From positions 33,775-97,774 of the forward strand of contig JAUQXA010000043.1 of assembly GCA_030834895.1 (NCBI GenBank): 64,000 nucleotides of DNA, read 5' to 3'. Source of the stretch: Anaerolineales bacterium. GTDB lineage: Bacteria > Chloroflexota > Anaerolineae > Anaerolineales > Villigracilaceae. The notes below the pieces were generated by a model. It did not search any database, had not been told where the DNA came from, and saw only the letters and a list, made by a program, of their open reading frames with translations. Shown piece after piece: positions 22,864 through 29,902 of the stretch. Every line of letters starts with the position of its first letter. Position 1 is the first letter of the stretch. The translations under genes were made by a program, and so were the position numbers.

Positions 22864-24651
22864 TCAGAGTGCTGCCGCGGACTGACTGTTGACCATTCGA
22901 AAGCGCAACAGAGATTTCAACGCAAACAGGGAACCGGGAATAAAAATCACAGCTTGTGGCACAAGAAACAATCGCGTCTCGCCAGCAATGCCAAAGAAGA
23001 AATGAATCACAAACCAGACCGGGCACATTATCAAAAAGAACCGCCGCCACAATTCCGACCAATCAAAAACAAACAGCAAACCAATCACAGGAACAAAGCC
23101 CAACGTGTAAAAAAGTTGACGCCAGGTAAATGGGCGGGCTATGTTGTAAGTCAACATCTGATACCCAGGGACGATTTCATAGGGGATGTAAAGCGGGCGG
23201 TTGGGATAAAGAACACGCAATCCAAGGAAGATGACAATGAAAATCGCGCCAGAAAAGATAAAAGGCAAAAGTTTCTTTCGCATTGACATATGTTCGGTCG
23301 CCAAAGCCGCAAGCAATAGAAAGGGTATCAGTCCGCTGGTCTCGCGGTTGAGGGCGGCAAAAACAGTCACAAGAGCAATCCAATAGTACCTTGAATTGAG
23401 GATCAACAAGGCAGCCAACAGGTAAAAAATCAGATCAAAATAAGTATTGAACGAAAGGTCGTTATCGTAAAAAGCATTTTTCATACTGCCGGCCAATAGA
23501 AACAGTCCTGTCAGCGCAATCCATTTTGAATTGGAGATTTTATGATATACAGCAAAAGCCAGCAGGAAAATGGCGGCGTTTTGCAAGATGCGCAGGGATA
23601 TGAAGCCAAAACCTATTGCATCCTGTACTTTCAAAAATTGGAACAAGCGGATAAACCCCTCCGCAACATATTCCGACAAAACTCGATATTGCCAGGGATC
23701 CAGCGCTTGTCCACGCAAGACAGCCTCATGTCGCGCCAGCTGGGTCCCTTGAATATAACTATCCGCCCCACCCTGGAGACTGTCCAATTGAAGTTTCACA
23801 GTAAAAATAGCAAGGGCAATTGCAAGGGAAACCAATAAAATTCGAAAATTTCCCGGGCGCGTCAAAAACTTCCAGAGGCTGAATTTCCCATCGGATGCAA
23901 TCACCAATACCAACAACGACCATACAATGAGAATATAAGCGGACACATATAATAACGTCCCAACAGCCCAAGGCGTGGCAAATTTTCTTGTTATGACAAT
24001 TTGCTTTGGAGATTCTGGAGAAAGTTCAAATACATTGCGAAATTGATCCCAATAAACAGTCAAGGTGCCATTTGCTGGGGGAGATTGGAGTATAAGAAGC
24101 ATGGACTGGGACGCCGTGCCCTGCCATTGAAGCGAAGCTGTCATTCCGGGATCCAGTCCGAAAGTATCTTTGGCGGATTTCCATATTCCAACTTCCCTGA
24201 AGGATTTTGCATCCAAAACCTCCCTGTCTATTTGCAGGCGAAGGTCAGATTTTGAAAGATCAACCGGGCGTGAATTGGCGTCAATTTCATACTGGACAGC
24301 TACATCTGTCCATTGGCGCAGAAGGGGGGTAACCGGATAGTCCGGCGGTATATAAAATAAAGGCAGAAATAAAAACGGCAAAAGAAAAGAAAAAACAATA
24401 ATATAAGGTTTATGTATCAGCTCGGCAATCAGTCTGTCCTTTAGGTAACGCGAAGTGAAAAAATAACTTGCGGCCGCAAATACAAGAAAAAGTAGAAATG
24501 CGAGGGCTAATCTACCGAGGCTGACGACGGGGACTTGGAGAAATAAAACGTAGACACCGTACGCCATGCCAAGTCCACCAAGAATGCAAAATACAATGGA
24601 TGTTCTTTGAACAAATTTTTCCACCTTTTGATTTGAATTTTCAAGCAACAT
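22864..24651 (-). CDS. Polytopic membrane protein, glycosyltransferase-like
   Basis: 595 residues from the ATG at 24651, which has GAGGA five bases upstream. Eleven or more hydrophobic segments are visible. A soluble loop of about 130 residues after the third segment (SKSDLRLQIDREVLDAKSF) is probably extracytoplasmic. Later loops carry GGADSYIQGTQLARHE and WQYRVLSEYVAEGF, a pattern seen in uncharacterised GT-C-like membrane proteins. No catalytic residues can be assigned. It is flanked by intact rpe downstream and by gene fragments upstream, and is richer in A+T than its neighbours, suggesting that it arrived by insertion. Confidence 0.6.
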   Translation of the reverse strand: MLLENSNQKVEKFVQRTSIVFCILGGLGMAYGVYVLFLQVPVVSLGRLALAFLLFLVFAAASYFFTSRYLKDRLIAELIHKPYIIVFSFLLPFLFLPLFYIPPDYPVTPLLRQWTDVAVQYEIDANSRPVDLSKSDLRLQIDREVLDAKSFREVGIWKSAKDTFGLDPGMTASLQWQGTASQSMLLILQSPPANGTLTVYWDQFRNVFELSPESPKQIVITRKFATPWAVGTLLYVSAYILIVWSLLVLVIASDGKFSLWKFLTRPGNFRILLVSLAIALAIFTVKLQLDSLQGGADSYIQGTQLARHEAVLRGQALDPWQYRVLSEYVAEGFIRLFQFLKVQDAIGFGFISLRILQNAAIFLLAFAVYHKISNSKWIALTGLFLLAGSMKNAFYDNDLSFNTYFDLIFYLLAALLILNSRYYWIALVTVFAALNRETSGLIPFLLLAALATEHMSMRKKLLPFIFSGAIFIVIFLGLRVLYPNRPLYIPYEIVPGYQMLTYNIARPFTWRQLFYTLGFVPVIGLLFVFDWSELWRRFFLIMCPVWFVIHFFFGIAGETRLFLVPQAVIFIPGSLFALKSLLRFRMVNSQSAAAL

Positions 24652-24745
24652 TGTATTCCTCGGAAAAGACACAAAAAATCGCATGCTTGCAAACCACCAA
24701 TACGGCAATTGCCTTCAAGCCATCCAGGTCCGCCCGATATTTCAT
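24641..24745 (-). pseudogene. Truncated N-terminus of an acyltransferase 3 (OafA-like) gene
   Basis: AGGAGGATTTT precedes an ATG at 24745, and the frame reads MKYRADLDGLKAIAVLVV, the hallmark opening of acyltransferase-3 membrane enzymes that O-acetylate surface sugars. After 18 residues the similarity stops and the frame ends at 34 codons. The membrane-protein gene starts inside its tail. The rest of the acyltransferase is gone, so this looks like a deletion remnant. Confidence 0.65.
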
Positions 24746-24764
24746 AAAATCCTCCTCATCCACA

Positions 24765-24848
24765 ACGGCGGAATCACAGGCAACAATTTCATCCCCCAGT
24801 CTTCAAAAACACGGGGTGACGATGGAAGGGCAATTGAAAATCCATTCA
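24765..24848 (-). pseudogene. Decayed 5' fragment of a second rpe copy
   Basis: Starting at the ATG directly after the kinase stop, the sequence aligns with the first 84 bases of rpe with a few indels. One frame reads PSIV, then C-F-stop-RLGDEIVACDSA, against PSIIACDFTRLGDEITACETA-like text in the intact gene (9 of the last 12 residues identical). An in-frame stop and a shift make it non-functional. Confidence 0.6.
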
Positions 24849-24849
24849 T

Positions 24850-25962
24850 TTATCGAACGGGAGGATTATAGGCAAAATAAACCATCATCCAGAATGGGAT
24901 GAGTCCGCCCACGGCCAACAAGGCCAACAGTCCAAGCCCAACTGTAGCCCAGTCAATTTCGCCAAAAGCGGATGTGACTTCCTCCACTGGGGATTCAGGC
25001 TCGGGGATGGGCTGGGAAATCGGCTCTGGCCGGACAACCGGTCTGGAAACAGGGTCAACTCGCGGCGGTTGGGTTCTTTCCCTCACAGGCTCAGACACAG
25101 GTCTGACAGGCGCTGTGGGCATGGACGCAGGCGCGTCAGGCAGAGTCCCGAATTTCATCAGCACACGACCAAGCTGGTCGGCGGTGCGATAGCGCGCGGA
25201 AGGTTCCTTGGAAAGCACCTTCATGATAATTTCTTCCAAGGTGGAGGGAATCTCCGGGATATATTCACGAATGGGAATGGGCCGGGCAGACATGTGCAGG
25301 CGTGCCAATTCAGAGGGCGTTGATGCAGTGAAGGGCGGTGTGCCGCTCAGCAACTCATACATGACGACACCGATGGAATATACGTCGGATGCGGGCGAAA
25401 GGGACTCTCCCCTCGCCTGTTCAGGTGAAAAATAGAGCGGCGATCCCCACACAACATCCGTTTTTTCAGCAGGAGCCATGGTGGCAAGGGCGCGTGCAAT
25501 ACCAAAGTCGGTCACTTTGAGACGGCCATCTGTAGAGACCATCATATTGTGAGGCTTGACATCACAGTGGACAAGCCCGGCGCGGTGGGCATAACCCAAC
25601 CCGGCGCAGGCTTGAATAATGAGCGGGATACCCGCTTCCACACTGAAACGTCCGCGCTCGCGGATTAATTGTTTCAAATCCTTGCCGGGGATAAACTCCA
25701 TGACAATGAAAAGCAGGTTGTCCGCAAATCCAAAATCATGCACGGTGACAATGTTCGGGTGTGAAAGGTTGGCAGCGGAACGAGCTTCCATGCGGAAGTT
25801 ATTTTGAAAATCCTCGCTGGCGGAATAATCCTTTCGCAGGACTTTGATCGCGACATAGCGATCCAGCATCAGGTCGCGGGCGCGGAAGACATCCGCCATA
25901 CCACCGGAACCAAGTTTTTCCAGTAGTTGATAACGATCGTTGAGAAGAGTTGGGTCGGCCAT
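24850..25962 (-). CDS. PknB-type Ser/Thr protein kinase
   Basis: 370 residues. The kinase domain spans about 10-270: glycine loop LGSGGMADVF, Lys40 in VAIKVL, Glu59, the catalytic HCDVKPHN with Asp134, and DFG at 152-154. The catalytic loop reads HCD, not HRD, so this is a non-RD kinase, which usually needs no activation-loop phosphorylation. A Pro/Arg-rich linker follows. A single transmembrane segment lies near the C-terminus (about 341-364) with only a few residues after it and no PASTA domain. It may have formed a unit with an ancestral rpe, whose fragment begins directly at its stop. Confidence 0.92.
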   Translation of the reverse strand: MADPTLLNDRYQLLEKLGSGGMADVFRARDLMLDRYVAIKVLRKDYSASEDFQNNFRMEARSAANLSHPNIVTVHDFGFADNLLFIVMEFIPGKDLKQLIRERGRFSVEAGIPLIIQACAGLGYAHRAGLVHCDVKPHNMMVSTDGRLKVTDFGIARALATMAPAEKTDVVWGSPLYFSPEQARGESLSPASDVYSIGVVMYELLSGTPPFTASTPSELARLHMSARPIPIREYIPEIPSTLEEIIMKVLSKEPSARYRTADQLGRVLMKFGTLPDAPASMPTAPVRPVSEPVRERTQPPRVDPVSRPVVRPEPISQPIPEPESPVEEVTSAFGEIDWATVGLGLLALLAVGGLIPFWMMVYFAYNPPVR

Positions 25963-26074
25963 TGGGACGAATTATATCATCAGGGAATGATCGCAAACTA
26001 TTTTTTAACCGCTCTATCAAATGCTAGGCTCACAATAGAGTATTGGGTATTTCAAAATAAGAATTGGATAATAA

Positions 26075-26092
26075 TTGTTATAATTATCACAA
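26075..26092. promoter_or_regulatory. Predicted Rex operator upstream of ldh
   Basis: The 18-base sequence is TTGTTATAATTATCACAA. Eight of nine symmetric base pairs match, and it fits the Rex consensus TTGTGA-N6-TCACAA closely. Rex is an NADH-sensing repressor that often controls lactate dehydrogenase. A TATAAT at 26101-26106 lies just downstream, so bound Rex would overlap the promoter. Confidence 0.7.
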
Positions 26093-26140
26093 ATTAGATA
26101 TATAATATCCGCATTGATTTACCATGGAAAGGAAAATCCT

Positions 26141-27112
26141 ATGGATACACATTGGAACTCTCGAAAAGTTGTCATTGTAGGTGCGGGCGCAGTTGGTTCG
26201 ACCTTTGCCTATGCCCTGGCACAGAAAGGCACTGCCGACCAAATCTGTTTAATTGATGCAAACCCCTCTTTCGCTGAAGGACAGGCTCTCGACCTGGCAC
26301 ACGGGCTGCCGTTTTATCCATCTGTGCAGATCCGTGCAGGCGACAAACATGATTACACCGATGCGCAAGTAATCGTCATCACGGCTGGAGCTAAACAGGC
26401 ACCGGGTGAGTCACGCCTGAACCTGCTACAGAAAAACGCGGCCATCATCGAAGGAATTGTGGATGATATCGTCGCGCAAAAGTCACAGGCGGTTCTGGTG
26501 CTGGCAAGCAACCCAGTGGACATCCTCACCTACGTTGCTTTGAAACGCTCCGGTTGGACAAAGAACCGGGTCATCGGTTCAGGCACAGTCCTTGATAGCG
26601 CCCGCTTCCGCTATCTCATTAGTCAGCACTGCAAGGTTGACGTGGGCAATGTGCATGCCTATATCCTGGGTGAGCACGGCGATAGTGAAGTGGCAGCCTG
26701 GTCGATGACTCACGTGGCGGGTGTGCCAATGGACAATTACTGTCCGATATGCGGCAACTGCCGCGACTGGCACGGCGAACGCGAACGCATCGTCCGCCAG
26801 GTGAAAGAGTCGGCCTATCACATCATCAATTACAAAGGCGCCACCTATTTTGGGATTGGCATGTCGCTGGTGCGCATTGTTGGGACGATTTTGCAGGACC
26901 AGAACAGCGTATTAACTGTTTCCACTTACCTTGATGGCGAGTATGGTCTGCAGGATGTGTGTTTGGGAATTCCCTGCATCGTCGGCCAGGGCGGCGTCAA
27001 ACGCATTGTTCAAACAAAACTCTTTCCTGAAGAGCAATCCGCGCTGGAGAAGTCAGCTCGAACCTTGAAAGATGGGATTGCCAGCCTGAAACAGGATGAA
27101 CCAGTTAACTGA
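26141..27112 (+). CDS. ldh: L-lactate dehydrogenase
   Basis: 323 residues from the ATG at 26141 (GGAAAGGAAAA upstream); the longer frame from 26114 lacks a family start. NAD-binding GAGAVGSTFAYAL is followed by an acidic residue (LIDAN) that selects NAD. The substrate loop GESRLNLLQKN carries the binding arginine, then come NPVDILTYVALK, SGTVLDSARFRYLIS and the catalytic ILGEHGDSEV. These favour LDH over malate dehydrogenase. The enzyme reduces pyruvate to L-lactate to recycle NADH in fermentation. The Rex-like site at 26075 predicts redox control. Confidence 0.94.
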   Translation: MDTHWNSRKVVIVGAGAVGSTFAYALAQKGTADQICLIDANPSFAEGQALDLAHGLPFYPSVQIRAGDKHDYTDAQVIVITAGAKQAPGESRLNLLQKNAAIIEGIVDDIVAQKSQAVLVLASNPVDILTYVALKRSGWTKNRVIGSGTVLDSARFRYLISQHCKVDVGNVHAYILGEHGDSEVAAWSMTHVAGVPMDNYCPICGNCRDWHGERERIVRQVKESAYHIINYKGATYFGIGMSLVRIVGTILQDQNSVLTVSTYLDGEYGLQDVCLGIPCIVGQGGVKRIVQTKLFPEEQSALEKSARTLKDGIASLKQDEPVN

Positions 27113-27176
27113 AAAACGAGGCGGAACGTACTACCCGTCATAAACGAACTGACTCCTAAAAGCAGACGCGAAAGGA

Positions 27177-27220
27177 AAGTCCTCCTGTGTCAATTTCTCA
27201 CAGGAGGACTTATTTTATTG
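27177..27220 (+). terminator. Terminator after ldh
   Basis: AAGTCCTCCTGTG (27177-27189) pairs with CACAGGAGGACTT (27199-27211), followed by ATTTTATT. Confidence 0.88.
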
Positions 27221-27242
27221 CATTATTTGTCAGTTCAATTTC

Positions 27243-28241
27243 TTATGCCTGGCGGGGCCAAATCGCCAGTTCAAGGGTGATGCGCTCAAAATAACTATCC
27301 GCGGGCATTGCGCCACGACCATATTCCAGGTCTACGACGGTGGCAAGAAGTTGCAGGGTCGCGGTTTCAAGTAAAACCTGCGCCTGGGGTTCAACGGCAA
27401 CCAACTCACCTTTCGGCTCGAGCCGTGCTCGAATGGAAGGGTCGTTAAAAGCATGTGCGGACATCAACACCTTGGTGGCGGTCTTGATATCGTTCTTATC
27501 GAATAGCCAGATTTCCAGCGCTGTGACCTTCTTCGGTTCGCCCACGCCAATCGACTCGGACACGCCCACGCCGTACTCGCCCATGAATTCACCCGCCTGC
27601 GTGTCGATGCTGAACGACTCGTCATACAGGTCATCGCCAAGCACATAGGTGGTCATGGTCTGGGTGATGGGCGGAGCGAGTCCCAATTGTTCGAAATCGG
27701 TCTTTTCCGCCTTGCGGCTGATCTCAACCGCCTGCATGGTGGGGGTGATTTCGCCGCTGCCGCGCTTACTAAAAAGGCGGCGATAGTAGATGAATCCCAC
27801 TGCGGCAAGGACGGCTAATGCCACGAGCGCAAACCCCAGGACCAACTGGCGCGTCATCGAAGTCCCAGTGCCGGTATCCGCCGGCTGTTGGGGTTCGCTC
27901 GAAAGCACGTTGGTAATATACTCGCCATAATTTTGAACGATGGCAGGATTGAGATTTCCCGGATTGGATTGGATTTTGGAAAAAGCCTGTTGCGCTCCAA
28001 CCCCCAGCCCTTTCCAACGATCAACCGCCAGGTTGCGGTCTTCGGGGTGGAGGCTGTATGAATCAATCGTCATACGCAGATAATCTTCCTGCAAATCGGG
28101 GCGCAGGTAAGAGGGGTCTGCATCCACAAATTCAACGGGGTCTATTTTCCACGCCCAGACCAACCCCAAAGCCAACCCCACAAAAAACAGGGCGATTGGA
28201 ACCCAAGGCAATTTTTTTAGAAAAGCGACAACGAATTGCAT
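27243..28241 (-). CDS. Two-TM membrane protein of unknown function
   Basis: 332 residues with AGGAG before the ATG. Hydrophobic segments lie at about 13-31 and 129-151. The roughly 95 residues between them (LRPDLQEDYLRMTIDSYSL and onwards) would be extracytoplasmic. The C-terminal 180 residues would be cytoplasmic and contain YVLGDDLYDESFSID and LEIWLFDKNDIKTATKVLM, a possible conserved domain. I recognise no named family. It resembles proteins seen only in Chloroflexota in layout, but this cannot be checked here. Confidence 0.6.
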   Translation of the reverse strand: MQFVVAFLKKLPWVPIALFFVGLALGLVWAWKIDPVEFVDADPSYLRPDLQEDYLRMTIDSYSLHPEDRNLAVDRWKGLGVGAQQAFSKIQSNPGNLNPAIVQNYGEYITNVLSSEPQQPADTGTGTSMTRQLVLGFALVALAVLAAVGFIYYRRLFSKRGSGEITPTMQAVEISRKAEKTDFEQLGLAPPITQTMTTYVLGDDLYDESFSIDTQAGEFMGEYGVGVSESIGVGEPKKVTALEIWLFDKNDIKTATKVLMSAHAFNDPSIRARLEPKGELVAVEPQAQVLLETATLQLLATVVDLEYGRGAMPADSYFERITLELAIWPRQA

Positions 28242-28329
28242 ACCGCGCTCCTTGTATGTGACAGTTGTTAAGACTGATTATAACCCCAACCGGCGCAGAG
28301 CGAGATGGTATTTGCTCTCAATTTCATGT

Positions 28330-29706
28330 TTATTTTTTTGACATCAAATACAACACACGTTCGGAGTCACGCACAAGCTCGCCTTTGTGGATTTTGAACC
28401 GCAGGGAAAATGCCGCCTCGAAACCTTCACGGGTGTAGTTCGGGAAAATATCCTCGCGGGAGGCAAGCAACTTTTTGACCTGCGAGTCGGACTTCGGCAC
28501 GAACTCGATCACCAGCCACTTGCAATGCGCGGCGAAGAAATCCGCCAGCTGCGGCAAGGGGACGTTATTTGAAATCGCCAGGTGATGGATGACGGCCAAT
28601 GCCAGCGCCATATCCACCGGACCACGGGCACCAAACGAATCGCGTTCCAGATTATCCCAGCCGAGGGCGGGGCTGGGGTTGGTCAAGTCCAGAACCAGCG
28701 GCAGGATGTTTTGCTCCTTTTGGGCTTTGACCACCCGGTAATTTTGTTCCACGGCGGCAGGGTCGATGTCGAACGAAACCGTAAACGCGCCCGAAGAAGC
28801 GGCTTCACGGCTGAAGACGCCCGTATTCCCGCCCAAGTCCCAAACCAGCGCGGGTTTCTTTTCAGCAGACCATTCCTTCACCAATTGCTTTTTATGTTCA
28901 AACGCAGTATCAGTGTAGTTAGTGTTTTCGTAGTAATCGCCCCATTCTGTGCCTGCGGGCTTCCATGTCAACTTATTGACCGTCCCTTCGAGGCTTTCGA
29001 TCAAGCCGGTTAACGCCTGCTTGCTCATTCCACCTTTACGCGGTGAAAGAACTTTATCTGAATATCGTTTCTGCGCGCCCGCATGGATGTGAATGTGAGT
29101 CAGCAAACCAAAGTTGAATTTGGTTTTTACAGGTAACAACTCGCTGGCAAGGTCAAGCGGGATGCCGTCGATGTAAATCCGCAGTAGTTGACTCAAGCGC
29201 ACGTCACGATAAGCCATCAACGCCAGCGGCGCGAGGAAGTGCTGGCAAAATTGTCTGTACGCCACCCAGGGTTCGCCCTCTTTATAAATCTCGAAGGAAA
29301 GCGTATCGATCAACGTTGCCTTGCCGCGGACAAACTGAATGTTATACGCGCTGGCATCCTTCAACGACATGTCCAACTTCAGCGCACGCTTTTGGATGGA
29401 CAAGGTTGCAAGCGCGGCATCCTTCAACTGACTGAAAGACCATTCATAAGGATAGGAGATGAATGGCACACTCTCAGGCTGGATGACCTTGAATGCTAGC
29501 TCAGACACCATCGGCGGCTGATCCACCTCCACGTGCTGAATCAGCAAACCAGCTTTGACCAACTTCTCATACAGTCCCGAGTCGACTAACCGCGCATAAT
29601 CTTTCGAATATGCGCGGTTGATCTGTCGGTAGAGAATTCCGTTTTGAGTAAACAGGAATCCGCTTGGGTCGCGGAAAGAGGCAGAGAGTTGCTCAGTTTT
29701 GGGCAT
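28330..29706 (-). CDS. NoeA-related SAM-dependent methyltransferase
   Basis: 458 residues from the ATG at 29706; an in-frame upstream start at 29727 is also possible. The N-terminal half (FRDPSGFLFTQNGILYRQIN, then YEWSFSQLKDAALATL) is typical of proteins annotated as nodulation NoeA-related. A class I methyltransferase fold follows, with motif I as LVWDLGGNTGVFSREA and an acidic residue in FDIDP. The acceptor is unknown; surface-glycan or lipid modification is possible. The start overlaps the small membrane gene upstream by 14 bases, so the pair is translationally linked. Confidence 0.78.
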   Translation of the reverse strand: MPKTEQLSASFRDPSGFLFTQNGILYRQINRAYSKDYARLVDSGLYEKLVKAGLLIQHVEVDQPPMVSELAFKVIQPESVPFISYPYEWSFSQLKDAALATLSIQKRALKLDMSLKDASAYNIQFVRGKATLIDTLSFEIYKEGEPWVAYRQFCQHFLAPLALMAYRDVRLSQLLRIYIDGIPLDLASELLPVKTKFNFGLLTHIHIHAGAQKRYSDKVLSPRKGGMSKQALTGLIESLEGTVNKLTWKPAGTEWGDYYENTNYTDTAFEHKKQLVKEWSAEKKPALVWDLGGNTGVFSREAASSGAFTVSFDIDPAAVEQNYRVVKAQKEQNILPLVLDLTNPSPALGWDNLERDSFGARGPVDMALALAVIHHLAISNNVPLPQLADFFAAHCKWLVIEFVPKSDSQVKKLLASREDIFPNYTREGFEAAFSLRFKIHKGELVRDSERVLYLMSKK

Positions 29707-29878
29707 CGTCGGAGTCGGTCTCCTCATCCGCCGATTTGGACTTCATCCCAAAAAACTTTTTGATGCTGCTCCACGAAGCGCGGATGGCGACGCCCAGCCC
29801 CAACAGGGCGGCGATTGCTATTTGAATAATGAAACTTCCGGAACCAGGGTCAAGATAAGGAAGGGGTGTAAAGTGCAT
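29693..29878 (-). CDS. Small membrane protein with a YLDPGSGS motif
   Basis: 61 residues from the ATG at 29878, which has GGAGAAAAA upstream; a TTG at 29893 would add five residues. After LPYLDPGSGSFI there is one transmembrane segment (IIQIAIAALLGLGVAI), then a charged tail (SKSADEETDSDDAQN). Short proteins of this layout occur next to surface-polysaccharide and NoeA-type methyltransferase genes. The 14-base overlap with the methyltransferase suggests joint function, perhaps as a membrane partner. Confidence 0.7.
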   Translation of the reverse strand: MHFTPLPYLDPGSGSFIIQIAIAALLGLGVAIRASWSSIKKFFGMKSKSADEETDSDDAQN

Positions 29879-29902
29879 TTTTTCTCCAAGCAAGTACTTT
29901 AT

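Noticed and set aside
24747..24848. 34-codon ORF directly after the kinase stop as a real small gene
   Set aside because: Its nucleotide sequence aligns with the start of rpe in a different frame, so decay of rpe explains it better.
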